Source: UBA11606 sp039188975
GTDB lineage: Bacteria > Actinomycetota > Acidimicrobiia > Acidimicrobiales > Aldehydirespiratoraceae
Assembly (NCBI GenBank): GCA_039188975.1
Contig: JBCCYT010000069.1
Span: 1-21,622, forward strand
DNA length: 21,622 nt
Direction: 5' to 3'
The first letter of the stretch is position 1. The number at the start of each line of letters is the position of its first letter. Below the pieces are notes generated by a model, which was given only the letters and a program-made list of their open reading frames with translations, searched no databases and was not told the origin of the DNA. The position numbers were made by a program, and so were the translations under genes. Positions 13,950 to 20,473 of the stretch are shown piece by piece.

Positions 13950-15443
13950 TCAATCCGCCCGCGGCATGGCGAGGGAGAATCTCGACCCGCACTCGAGGCG
14001 ACGGCTGCTCAGGTCGGCGTGAACAAGACCCGCAAGTCGTCGACTGATCGTCAATCCCATCCCTGAACCGGGCTGGTTGATATCGGGATGCAGTCGCCGG
14101 AAGGCGAGGAAGGCCATCTCCTCACGCCCTTCCGGCAACCCGATGCCGTTGTCGACCACCGACAGGGTCCGGCGGGTGGCAGATACGGTCGGCACCAGCT
14201 CAATCCGAAGCGGGCGCTCCGGATGGCGGTACTTGATCGCGTTCTCAAGCAGGTTGCCGAGAATGATCTGGGCGACGCCCGGATCGGTGTGAACCTCGCC
14301 CGGCAGATCCTGCACGACCACGGTCCCACCGAGGTCGCCAATCTCGGTCTCGAACCCGGCGATCGCTCGCTCTGCCAAGAGCGTCAACGGGACCGGCACG
14401 AGATCGACATCGACGCCTCGGATGTACTCAACCAACGAAACCAGTTGACCATTTGCTCGTTCGGCGGAGATCAGAATCCGCTGCAGGTTGGCGAGGAGGT
14501 CCGAATCGGTCCCGTCCACCTTCACATCGTCGAGGCTCATCGCCGCGAAGGAAGCGATGTGGCGGATTGGGGCCTTGAGATCGTGCGCCAAGGCCGACGC
14601 GAACAACCGCATGTCCTCCTCGCTCGATCGAAGCTGCTCCTCGATGGTCTCCGCCTCGATCAATCCCTCGACCATGCCCAACTGATCGGCTGCTGCGTGA
14701 ACCAGCGCGGTCTCGGCGGACGACAACCGCCCCTGACTCGCCCGCCGGACGACGGCGACGACGCCGACCACTCGACCGCTTCGCATCACCGGCACGCTCA
14801 GGTAGCCGCCCCCACCGGCGAACTCCGGTCCGACGCCATCGCCCTCCACGGCCATCGCGCGCGCCACCGCGGTCCGCTCAATACGCAAGGCCCCGCTCGG
14901 CGAGTACGTCAACACTTTGTCAGGGGTCTGATCAACCGCAGCCACGGTTTGCAGGAGCGCCGGAGACCCATCGGTCACCACCGAGAAACGCACGAACGCA
15001 GCGACCCGGGCGCCGAGATCAGCGACAATCCATGCCGCCAGATCACTCGCCGCGACGTGGGTCCGCGCGGCGACCTTCGCATACCGCAACGCCATCTCAC
15101 CGGGGACCGACATCACTTCGCCGGCCGCGGCCGGCGGCTGCGGCGGGAACGACAGTGCCGTCGTGACGTCATCGATCACCGACTCGAACGCGAGCTGCTC
15201 GACCCACTCGTGACCCGACCGCACCAGGACCGCCCGCTCGCGGGCAGAGGCACCCGCGTCGGGAGCGTTGTCAATCATCAGCTCCGCGAGCGGAACCGCA
15301 GCCAGCTGCTCACGGGACACGTCGAGAAGGCGGGCTGCCGCGTCGTTTGCGTCGACGATCACATCATCGCGAATGAAGAGCACCGGCACCGGCTGGACGA
15401 GCGCCCATCGGCTCCACTTGTCGGTCTCGTTCGCCGGAGGCAC
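13950..15443 (-). CDS. Soluble PAS-GAF sensor histidine kinase
   Basis: This 497-residue kinase has no TM segment, so it senses an internal signal. A PAS-like domain (about 10-100, VQPVPVLFIRDDVIVDANDAAARLL) is followed by a GAF-like domain (about 120-260), then a coiled-coil linker. HisKA carries the H-box ALAHDLKAPIRHI with His 287. The ATPase domain has an N-box (LLENAIKYR, Asn 401), a G1 box (VDNGIGLP, Asp 431) and a G2 box (GSGMGL, 459-464), all intact. The H-box is of the type found in phytochrome-like kinases that signal to single-domain receivers, but there is no PHY domain and I see no convincing bilin-binding Cys. The start is GTG 15443, one base after the RR2 stop (TGA-C-GTG), suggesting translational coupling. 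RR2 and RR3 are the obvious partners. Confidence 0.93.
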   Translation of the reverse strand: MPPANETDKWSRWALVQPVPVLFIRDDVIVDANDAAARLLDVSREQLAAVPLAELMIDNAPDAGASARERAVLVRSGHEWVEQLAFESVIDDVTTALSFPPQPPAAAGEVMSVPGEMALRYAKVAARTHVAASDLAAWIVADLGARVAAFVRFSVVTDGSPALLQTVAAVDQTPDKVLTYSPSGALRIERTAVARAMAVEGDGVGPEFAGGGGYLSVPVMRSGRVVGVVAVVRRASQGRLSSAETALVHAAADQLGMVEGLIEAETIEEQLRSSEEDMRLFASALAHDLKAPIRHIASFAAMSLDDVKVDGTDSDLLANLQRILISAERANGQLVSLVEYIRGVDVDLVPVPLTLLAERAIAGFETEIGDLGGTVVVQDLPGEVHTDPGVAQIILGNLLENAIKYRHPERPLRIELVPTVSATRRTLSVVDNGIGLPEGREEMAFLAFRRLHPDINQPGSGMGLTISRRLAGLVHADLSSRRLECGSRFSLAMPRAD

Positions 15444-15444
15444 G

Positions 15445-15879
15445 TCACCCAGTTAACACGGGCGCGACCTGCGCAGGTGGCAATCTCGCCGCCTGGAGCC
15501 AGAACGCGTCGAGCGCGGCCACCAGCGCGTAGAGGTCCTCGGCGCTCTGTGGCTTTGTCACGTACGCGTTGGCGCCCACTCGGTATGCAGCAGTGATGTC
15601 GGCAGGATCATCTGATCCCGACATCACGATCGCCGGCAGGCACCGAAGCGCTTCTTCTTGGCGCACCCATTCGATGAGTTCGATGCCGGTCTCGAATCCC
15701 AGATTGAGATCGACGATCAAGAGATCAGGCGCCCGTCGGGTCTGCAACAGCCGGATGGCGATTGCGATCTCCGGCACAAGGTCGACGTCGGCATCGGACC
15801 CGACCCGCCGAAACGCCGAACGAATCAGGGCCTGGTCAAAGGGATCGTCATCGATCACCATCACCTTTGGGCTTCGCAT
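15445..15879 (-). CDS. Stand-alone receiver RR2 (Rcp1-like response regulator)
   Basis: This 144-residue single receiver domain has acidic pocket IDDD (9-12), phospho-acceptor Asp 57 (IVDLNL), switch Ser 87 (MSGSDD) and Lys 109 (VTKP). It has no output domain, so it probably relays phosphate or acts by binding a partner. A short Pro/Ala tail follows the last helix (LDAFWLQ). The ATG at 15879 was chosen because GGGAGGT (15886-15892) stands 6 nt upstream; a GTG at 15894 would overlap this SD. It sits 84 nt after the REC-HK stop and is followed at one base by its likely cognate kinase. It is a paralogue of RR3. Confidence 0.92.
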   Translation of the reverse strand: MRSPKVMVIDDDPFDQALIRSAFRRVGSDADVDLVPEIAIAIRLLQTRRAPDLLIVDLNLGFETGIELIEWVRQEEALRCLPAIVMSGSDDPADITAAYRVGANAYVTKPQSAEDLYALVAALDAFWLQAARLPPAQVAPVLTG

Positions 15880-15885
15880 CGGTCT

Positions 15886-15892
15886 ACCTCCC
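15886..15892 (-). promoter_or_regulatory. Shine-Dalgarno site of RR2 (GGGAGGT)
   Basis: It is complementary to the 16S rRNA tail and lies 6 nt from the ATG at 15879. It decides that start over the GTG at 15894. Confidence 0.75.
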
Positions 15893-15898
15893 ACCTCG

Positions 15899-15930
15899 GG
15901 TGCCGCGCCGCTCTTCCTCCTGTCGGCACC
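15899..15930 (-). other. Inverted repeat in the gap between REC-HK and RR2
   Basis: On the minus strand GGTGCCG pairs perfectly with CGGCACC (15924-15930 with 15899-15905) around an 18-nt loop. It could be a partial terminator or an RNA-processing hairpin that sets the RR2 level. It has no T-run. Confidence 0.3.
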
Positions 15931-15963
15931 AGCTCCCCCCGGTTGAGGAACGGCGATGACCGA

Positions 15964-17112
15964 TCAGGCGAGTTCGATGTGGCCCAGGTCGGCCGCCCGT
16001 CGCAGCTTCATCCGCGCGGTCGTTCCCCCGAGCGCATTGCCTTCGAGCCAGATCTTTCCTCCGAGCGACTCGATGATGCGTTGACAGATCGCCAGGCCGA
16101 ACCCGAGTCCCGGCCCCGCGTTCGGATGCGCTCGCTCGAGCGGCAGGAAGACCCGATCGCGCTGCGATGGGGGCACCCCCATGCCGTTGTCGATCAACGA
16201 CAGCGTCACCCAATCCTCCGAACGGTCCAGTTCGAAGCGCAACACCAGCCGATGACCCATGCGTCGATACTTGATCGAGTTCGACAGCAGGTTGATCAGC
16301 ACCCGGGTCAGGAGTTCGGCTCGGCCCCAAACCTGCACCAGCGGATCGATCGGCATCACCAAGCTCGATTCGATCGCGCCGAGGTCGGCCTCGAGGATCT
16401 GTCGAGCCTCGAACGCAACCCAATGGAGGGACACCCGCTTTGCCTGGGGAACCTCATGTCCGAGCCCGGCGTACTCCAACATCGACAAAATCATGTCGTC
16501 CATGCGGGCCAGGGAGTCCTCGAGGCGGACGGCCAGATCCTCGGTGAGTTCATCCTCGAGGACGACACGGTCGATCAGCCGGTCGGCCAAGAGCCGGGCA
16601 GTCCGCACGGGCGCACGGAGATCATGGGCGATCACCTGGGCAAAGTCGTCGAGTTCGGCATCGCGCTCCTCGATCGCGTGCGCCGCCTCGTTCAGCTGCT
16701 GCTGCGCCCGATGCCGCGCCAGTGCATAGCGAATCGAACGCTCCAGCGAAGCGGCGGTGATCTCTTCCTTGATCAGGTAGTCCTGCGCCCCGAGCCGCAA
16801 CGCCTCGGTAGTGATCTGCTGATCACCGACACTCGACTCCACGATCAACGGCATCGACGGGTAGCGCTCCCGGAAGCTCCGCACGGTCGTGAGCCCGGTC
16901 GCGTCAGGCAGATTGAGGTCGACGAGGACGAGGTCAGGACGCTTGAGTTCGCACAGATCGAGCCCTTTGGCCAAGGTCGATGCGCGGTGCATGGTCCAGG
17001 CCGGGGCGGATCGCCGCAGGTAGGCCTGAATCAGTTCCGCGTCGAGGTCCTCGTCCTCGACGAGGACCAGGTCGCCACCAGTGGAGAGGTCCACATGGTC
17101 GACAACGGTCAT
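15964..17112 (-). CDS. Receiver-histidine kinase hybrid (REC-HisKA-HATPase)
   Basis: This 382-residue soluble protein has the receiver at the N-terminus: acidic pair E19-D20, phospho-acceptor Asp 65 (LVDLNLPD), Ser 93 and Lys 115 (YLIKE). A coiled coil (about 122-158) leads into HisKA with the H-box VIAHDLRAPVRTA, His 163. The ATPase domain has Asn 278 (LLSNSIKYR), Asp 308 (IDNGMGVP) and a GLGFGL G2 box (335-340). It has no PAS, GAF or TM sensor, so its input is probably phosphorylation of its own receiver by another kinase, which makes it an intermediate element of a phosphorelay. The ATG at 17112 is one base after the RR1 stop (TGA-G-ATG), pointing to coupled translation with RR1. Confidence 0.93.
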   Translation of the reverse strand: MTVVDHVDLSTGGDLVLVEDEDLDAELIQAYLRRSAPAWTMHRASTLAKGLDLCELKRPDLVLVDLNLPDATGLTTVRSFRERYPSMPLIVESSVGDQQITTEALRLGAQDYLIKEEITAASLERSIRYALARHRAQQQLNEAAHAIEERDAELDDFAQVIAHDLRAPVRTARLLADRLIDRVVLEDELTEDLAVRLEDSLARMDDMILSMLEYAGLGHEVPQAKRVSLHWVAFEARQILEADLGAIESSLVMPIDPLVQVWGRAELLTRVLINLLSNSIKYRRMGHRLVLRFELDRSEDWVTLSLIDNGMGVPPSQRDRVFLPLERAHPNAGPGLGFGLAICQRIIESLGGKIWLEGNALGGTTARMKLRRAADLGHIELA

Positions 17113-17113
17113 C

Positions 17114-17680
17114 TCACTCGCCGGTGGGTCCCAAGAAGTGCTCGATCTCTTCGATCAGCGAACCCTCGGTGAGGTCGATGGCCGGTGTTGTCTGTCGAGC
17201 CCTGCCCAGGTCGTACGGCAAGGCGTTGGCCCGCCACTCCAGCGATTTGGCAAAGTCGACCATGCCATCGAAGGTGCTCGGCTTCGTGACGAACCAATGG
17301 GCACCATTGGCGTATGCCCTGGCTTCGTCGGCCTGGCGGGTCGACGTGGAGAACACGACGACTGGGATCTGCCACAGAACGTCGTGACGCTGCAGTGCTT
17401 CGAGCGTGCGATGACCGTCCAGGCCCGGCATACGAAGGTCGAGGATCAACAAGTCCGGCAGCGAATCAAGCCCGATCAAGAGCTCCAAGCGGTGCAACAA
17501 CATGGATCCGTCGTCGTGAAAGATGAACTCCGCATCGAGACCAGCAGCCTCTGCGGCCATCGTGACGAGCAGATGGTCGTTGTGATCGTCGTCGGTCATG
17601 ACGATGCGTAGCCGGCGCCCAGGCACGTCGTTCGACGTCCTCGGCACAGACGAATTCTGCACTCGATCGTTGGCAGGCAT
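17114..17680 (-). CDS. Stand-alone receiver RR1 with extended tail
   Basis: This 188-residue receiver has acidic pocket DDD (30-32), phospho-acceptor Asp 81 (LILDLRMPG), switch Ser 111 (VVFSTST) and Lys 133 (FVTKP). AYANGAHWFVTKPSTFDGMV is typical of Rcp1-like receivers, so a partner kinase of the phytochrome-kinase type is expected. An N-terminal extension of about 24 residues and a C-terminal tail (about 152-188) ending in AIDLTEGSLIEEIEHFL flank the domain. The tail is shared with the pseudo-receiver at 18397. The ATG at 17680 has an excellent SD (AAAGGAGG) 4 nt upstream, so a longer reading to 17758 is rejected. It is the first gene of the minus-strand signalling cluster and is followed by REC-HK after one base. 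Confidence 0.93.
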   Translation of the reverse strand: MPANDRVQNSSVPRTSNDVPGRRLRIVMTDDDHNDHLLVTMAAEAAGLDAEFIFHDDGSMLLHRLELLIGLDSLPDLLILDLRMPGLDGHRTLEALQRHDVLWQIPVVVFSTSTRQADEARAYANGAHWFVTKPSTFDGMVDFAKSLEWRANALPYDLGRARQTTPAIDLTEGSLIEEIEHFLGPTGE

Positions 17681-17684
17681 GACG

Positions 17685-17692
17685 CCTCCTTT
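17685..17692 (-). promoter_or_regulatory. Shine-Dalgarno site of RR1 (AAAGGAGG)
   Basis: A near-consensus SD lies 4 nt from the ATG at 17680 and decides the start of RR1. Confidence 0.75.
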
Positions 17693-17845
17693 GGTCAAGT
17701 GGCACGGCGCCCCGCCTGCGCCACAACACTGAGGGTGACAGGTCAGCCAGCGTTCCACCAGGGGGTTGTGGACAGGCCTGTGGCTAAGTGGCCGAATCCC
17801 ACCGAGGTGGGTCGATTTCGCTTCAGAGCGTGGCTTCGCAACGCG

Positions 17846-17851
17846 ATTGTA
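17846..17851 (-). promoter_or_regulatory. -10 box (TACAAT) for the signalling cluster
   Basis: On the minus strand TACAAT matches five of six bases of the consensus. No strong -35 is visible at 17 bp. It would drive RR1 and the genes after it. Confidence 0.4.
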
Positions 17852-17910
17852 ACGCGCCGGAGTCGCCCGGAACGTGGTCGTTCCGACGCTCAGCGGGCCA
17901 AGATCAGCCC

Positions 17911-18393
17911 ATGACCATCGCCCCGCGACCCACCGCTGACATCTGCGACGACCACGACGACGCGGCCATCCTCACGACCGACTTCCGCTCCTACGGTGGC
18001 CGCTCAGACATGGCTGGCACCGTGGTGACGGTCAAAGCGCACGAGGACAACTCGCTGGTCAAACACGCAGTAGCCGAGCCCGGTGAGGGTCGTGTCCTCG
18101 TCGTCGACGGTGGCGGTTCGATGCGACGGTCGATGGTCGGTGGCAATGTGGCCGCCGAGGCTGCCGCGAACGGGTGGGCTGGCTTCGTGGTGTACGCGGC
18201 CGTACGCGACACCGTCGAACTCGCCGGCACCGACATCGGCCTGTTTGCGCTCGGGACCGTGCCTCGCAAGACCGAGAAACACGGTGTGGGTCAGCGAGAC
18301 ATTCCCGTGACCTTCGGCGGGGTGACCATCAACCCCGGCGATCATCTCTACGCCGACGCCGACGGGATCGTCATCGTGCCCATCTCGGTGTAG
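17911..18393 (+). CDS. RraA family protein, probable HMG aldolase/oxaloacetate decarboxylase type
   Basis: This 160-residue protein aligns over its length with E. coli RraA (inhibitor of RNase E) and with class II 4-hydroxy-4-methyl-2-oxoglutarate (HMG) aldolases: YGGRSDMAGTVVTVKAHEDNSLV, VLVVDGGGSMRRSMVGG (63-78), VTFGGVTINPGDHLYADADGIV. The motif G-X20-R-D-X2-E is complete here (G78, R99, D100, E103). RraA-fold proteins that carry this motif are known to have HMG aldolase and oxaloacetate decarboxylase activity, whereas E. coli RraA lacks the Asp and has none. I therefore predict a metal-dependent lyase; RNase E control is a possible second role. There is no SD; CAAGAT lies 6 nt upstream. 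It is convergent with the pseudo-receiver gene, with 3 bp between stops. Confidence 0.9.
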   Translation: MTIAPRPTADICDDHDDAAILTTDFRSYGGRSDMAGTVVTVKAHEDNSLVKHAVAEPGEGRVLVVDGGGSMRRSMVGGNVAAEAAANGWAGFVVYAAVRDTVELAGTDIGLFALGTVPRKTEKHGVGQRDIPVTFGGVTINPGDHLYADADGIVIVPISV

Positions 18394-18396
18394 CGG

Positions 18397-18822
18397 TCAG
18401 TTCGCGAGGAGGTAGGTCTCGACCTCGTCGACCAGGTCGATGGCAGCCTTCACCACCAGGAACTCGATGAGTTCGACCAGCTGAGAGAACCGACTCGGCA
18501 TCTCCTGATACCAGTCAGCGCCGGCGGCATAGGCACACAGCCGCTCCGCATCGGACGTGCGGGTGGACGCGACGACGATCGGCGCCGACCAATCACGCGA
18601 CCGATCGATCGAGGCGACCGCATCGAGCGGGCCAGCATCGCCTTCGCTGATGACCATCACCGCGTCGGGGGGCCAACGCGACTCGACGGCGGCGTCGACA
18701 ACGGCCGGCAACTGCTCCGCAGTGGCCACGAACTCGATAATCAAATCCAGATCGGATGCATCGGCTGCCATCGCGATCAAGAGATGATGCACCCGGTCGG
18801 GAGCATGAAGAACGACTCGCAT
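18397..18822 (-). CDS. Pseudo-receiver protein, degenerate paralogue of RR1
   Basis: This 141-residue protein aligns with RR1 from its first residue: MRVVLHAPDRVHHLLIAMAA against LRIVMTDDDHNDHLLVTMAA, and AYAAGADWYQEMPS against AYANGAHWFVTKPS. The tail AAIDLVDEVETYLL matches the RR1 tail. Three of the four activity sites are lost: the acidic pair became Ala7-Pro8 (one Asp remains), the phospho-acceptor became Ser 59, and the conserved Lys became Met 108; only the Ser-Thr pair (86-87) survives. It cannot be phosphorylated in the normal way, so it is probably a constitutive binder, a decoy, or driven by another signal. The frame is intact with a good SD (AGGAGG, 6 nt from ATG 18822), so this is not a decaying gene. 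Confidence 0.85.
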   Translation of the reverse strand: MRVVLHAPDRVHHLLIAMAADASDLDLIIEFVATAEQLPAVVDAAVESRWPPDAVMVISEGDAGPLDAVASIDRSRDWSAPIVVASTRTSDAERLCAYAAGADWYQEMPSRFSQLVELIEFLVVKAAIDLVDEVETYLLAN

Positions 18823-18828
18823 GGGGGA

Positions 18829-18834
18829 CCTCCT
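18829..18834 (-). promoter_or_regulatory. Shine-Dalgarno site of the pseudo-receiver (AGGAGG)
   Basis: AGGAGG lies 6 nt before the ATG at 18822. It is part of CCTCCAGGAGG, a short palindrome that could compete with ribosome binding. Confidence 0.7.
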
Positions 18835-18896
18835 GGAGGAGACGAGCACCAATTCATGAGTGATAACGGTCCGACCCTGCCTCGTGGATCCAAGAA

Positions 18897-18912
18897 CGTC
18901 GTAAGGACGACG
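18897..18912 (-). terminator. Hairpin terminator after the HD-domain gene
   Basis: On the minus strand CGTCGT-CCTT-ACGACG forms a perfect 6-bp stem with a tetraloop, 2 nt after the TAA at 18915-18917, followed by TTCTTGG. It is short but well placed to end the exonuclease-HD transcript. Confidence 0.45.
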
Positions 18913-18914
18913 AA

Positions 18915-19550
18915 TTACTCGGCCGGTGGAAGCAGCTGGCCGTCAGCGACCGCCTGGTCGATGAACCGCTCCGCCACCGCCCACACCTGCGACAGGCCAT
19001 CATCGATCGCCCCATTGATCGCCTTCACCCGATCGGCTGTGACCCCGTGGCGCCTCCAACTCCCCCCTCCGATCGCCACGTTGAGCAGTAGGGGCTGGAG
19101 CCGGTCACAGGCGTAGGCGAACCGGCCCTCGGGGGTGCTGCGCTCCTCGTATTCATCCCACAAGCCGCGGAACTCAGCCGCTTGCTCGGCCGGGAGAAGG
19201 CCGAAGATGCGCTCGGCAGCTGCCTGCTCCGCCGCTTCCGCGGCTGCTCGCTGGGCGTCGTCGTAGATGAAGACATCACCGGCATCGATCTCGACGATGT
19301 CATGGACGAGCAGGATCTTGATGGCGCGGCTGACATCGATCACCTCATCGGCGAGCGGAGCCAGCGTCATCGCCGTCATCGCCAGGTGCCACGAGTGCTC
19401 CGCGGAGTTCTCCTGACGCGAATCATCGATCAGCATGCTCTGACGCAGAACCGTCTTGAGCTTGTCGAGCTCATAGACGAACGCCAGCCGACTCGCGAGT
19501 TCATCGCCGTGCTCGGCGGCGATGGCCAATGCCGCGTCACGATCAACCAC
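18915..19550 (-). CDS. HD-domain phosphohydrolase, YfbR/HDDC2-like (probable 5'-deoxynucleotidase)
   Basis: This 211-residue protein has the HD_3 pattern of the YfbR group: YELDKLKTVLRQSML, then R-x-E-N-S-x-EHSWH (45-55), LLVHDIVEIDAGD (80-92) and the late Asp in ACDRLQPLL (149). His 52, His 83, Asp 84 and Asp 149 are the expected metal ligands. Relatives remove phosphate from deoxynucleoside monophosphates. The start is GTG 19550: GGAGG (19557-19561) lies 6 nt upstream, and longer readings run inside the exonuclease gene. This start lies eight bases before the end of the exonuclease gene, so translation is probably coupled and both proteins made together. The product may recycle nucleotides that the exonuclease releases. 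A hairpin follows the stop. Confidence 0.88.
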   Translation of the reverse strand: MVDRDAALAIAAEHGDELASRLAFVYELDKLKTVLRQSMLIDDSRQENSAEHSWHLAMTAMTLAPLADEVIDVSRAIKILLVHDIVEIDAGDVFIYDDAQRAAAEAAEQAAAERIFGLLPAEQAAEFRGLWDEYEERSTPEGRFAYACDRLQPLLLNVAIGGGSWRRHGVTADRVKAINGAIDDGLSQVWAVAERFIDQAVADGQLLPPAE

Positions 19551-20430
19551 GGTGCTCCTCCCAGAGGGAATACGCACGAGCACGATGACGGTCAGCCCCG
19601 AGCTCGCGGCACCGTTCATCGAAGCCGGGTTGAGGGCCGTGCCACGCCATCTCGTCGATCGACGCACTCACCGGAGCGGTGAGGTCGACGGTGGCGATCC
19701 GGCGAAACAACAGCGCATCCTCGAAGTGCTCGTGCAGCGTCGCCGCCAGCTTGGCCGCGCCACGAACGGTCACGTCCCACTCCTCGACATCGTGGGGTAC
19801 CTGGTCGATGTGGCCGTACCGGGTCAAAATCGTCGCCGCCGATTTTGCGCCCCACCCGGCCAACCCGGGAAACCCGTCAGCGGTGTCACCGACCACACCG
19901 AGGTAGTCGGGAATCGACTCGGGCGGCACGCCGAACTTTTCGATCACCCCGGCCCGGTCATAGAGGATCTCTCGTCGCCGATCGAGCTGCACGACGCGAC
20001 CATCGTCAGTGACACACTGCGCCAGGTCCTTGTCGGGCGTGCAGATCACGACCTGCGCGACCCGTTCGTCGGCGGCGGCCATCGCGGCCGCCGCCGCCAT
20101 GGCGTCGTCAGCCTCGTGTTCGATTTGGGGCCACACCGCGAAACCCGCCAGCCGCAAGAGCTCCTCGATTTCGGGGAACTGGGCGAACAGGTCGGGGTCG
20201 ATACCAGCGCCGTCCTTGTACCCGTCGTACAGGTCATTGCGCCACGACTCGATCACATGGTCGGTCGCAATCCCGACATGGGTTGCGCCATCGGCCACCA
20301 GATCGAGCACGGTGTTGAGCACTCCCCGCTGGGCACCAGCGCGAGGATCGCGATTCGACTTCGCATAGTGGAAGCGAAAAAGCTCATAGGTGCCGTCGAC
20401 GAGATGGACCTTGAGACCAGGTGTTGCCAT
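19543..20430 (-). CDS. 5'-3' exonuclease (FEN/Pol I N-terminal domain family)
   Basis: This 295-residue protein consists of the 5'-nuclease module found at the N-terminus of DNA polymerase I, as a separate gene without the polymerase. Conserved metal-binding acids are seen at Asp 12 (LVDGTYELF), Asp 57 (ATDH), Glu 106-Asp 108-Asp 109 (EADDA) and Asp 133-Asp 135 (TPDKDL). The helix-3-turn-helix GVVGDTADGFPGLAGWGAKSA (178-198) has Asp 182 and Asp 185. Lys 72 in YDGYKDG is the usual DNA-contacting basic residue. It should remove RNA primers or flaps in replication and repair. ATG 20430 is used because homology starts immediately after; upstream codons to 20496 would run into the divergent hrpB gene. 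The SD is weak. Confidence 0.93.
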   Translation of the reverse strand: MATPGLKVHLVDGTYELFRFHYAKSNRDPRAGAQRGVLNTVLDLVADGATHVGIATDHVIESWRNDLYDGYKDGAGIDPDLFAQFPEIEELLRLAGFAVWPQIEHEADDAMAAAAAMAAADERVAQVVICTPDKDLAQCVTDDGRVVQLDRRREILYDRAGVIEKFGVPPESIPDYLGVVGDTADGFPGLAGWGAKSAATILTRYGHIDQVPHDVEEWDVTVRGAAKLAATLHEHFEDALLFRRIATVDLTAPVSASIDEMAWHGPQPGFDERCRELGADRHRARAYSLWEEHRG

Positions 20431-20465
20431 GTGGTTGAGCCTCGCACACATCGGCGAGGCACGAT

Positions 20466-20470
20466 GGAGG
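20466..20470 (+). promoter_or_regulatory. Shine-Dalgarno site of the hrpB gene (GGAGG)
   Basis: GGAGG lies 3 nt before the ATG at 20474. The spacing is short, so its strength may be reduced. The 43-nt gap (20431-20473) to the divergent exonuclease gene is too small to hold two full promoters without overlap. Confidence 0.55.
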
Positions 20471-20473
20471 CTG

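Larger units (their letters stand above)
17681..17910. other. Divergent regulatory region between RR1 and the RraA gene
   Basis: This 230-nt gap holds no gene. On the minus strand TACAAT (17846-17851) is the best -10 box and would give RR1 a leader of about 160 nt. That leader includes the perfect inverted repeat CCCACC-GA-GGTGGG (17798-17811) and the palindrome ACAGGCCTGT (17772-17781). On the plus strand only CAAGAT (17899-17904), 6 nt before the RraA ATG, resembles the leaderless boxes seen elsewhere. Confidence 0.45.

Noticed and set aside
13950..15443. Bacteriophytochrome interpretation of the PAS-GAF kinase
   Set aside because: There is no PHY domain and no convincing bilin-attachment Cys; only the kinase H-box and Rcp1-like receivers resemble phytochrome systems.
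14088..15596. Long plus-strand open frame of about 500 codons opposite the PAS-GAF kinase and RR2
   Set aside because: It is the antisense shadow of two well-supported genes. Its translation is Arg/His/Gly-rich without any recognisable domain.
15658..17172. Long plus-strand open frame of about 500 codons opposite RR2 and REC-HK
   Set aside because: The minus strand holds full receiver and kinase motifs. The plus-strand reading has no domain and low-complexity composition typical of high-GC shadows.
17681..17760. Extended start of RR1 at 17758
   Set aside because: The extra residues are Cys/Gly-rich with no homology to receivers, and the ATG at 17680 has a near-consensus SD.
18397..18822. 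Pseudogene interpretation of the receiver-like gene
   Set aside because: The frame, length, SD and C-terminal tail are intact; only the phosphorylation residues are changed, which fits a functional pseudo-receiver better.
12345..20430. Prophage or mobile repair island, suggested by ligase plus exonuclease
   Set aside because: The two genes are 6 kb apart, both resemble chromosomal actinobacterial repair genes, and no integrase, transposase, structural gene or attachment site is seen.
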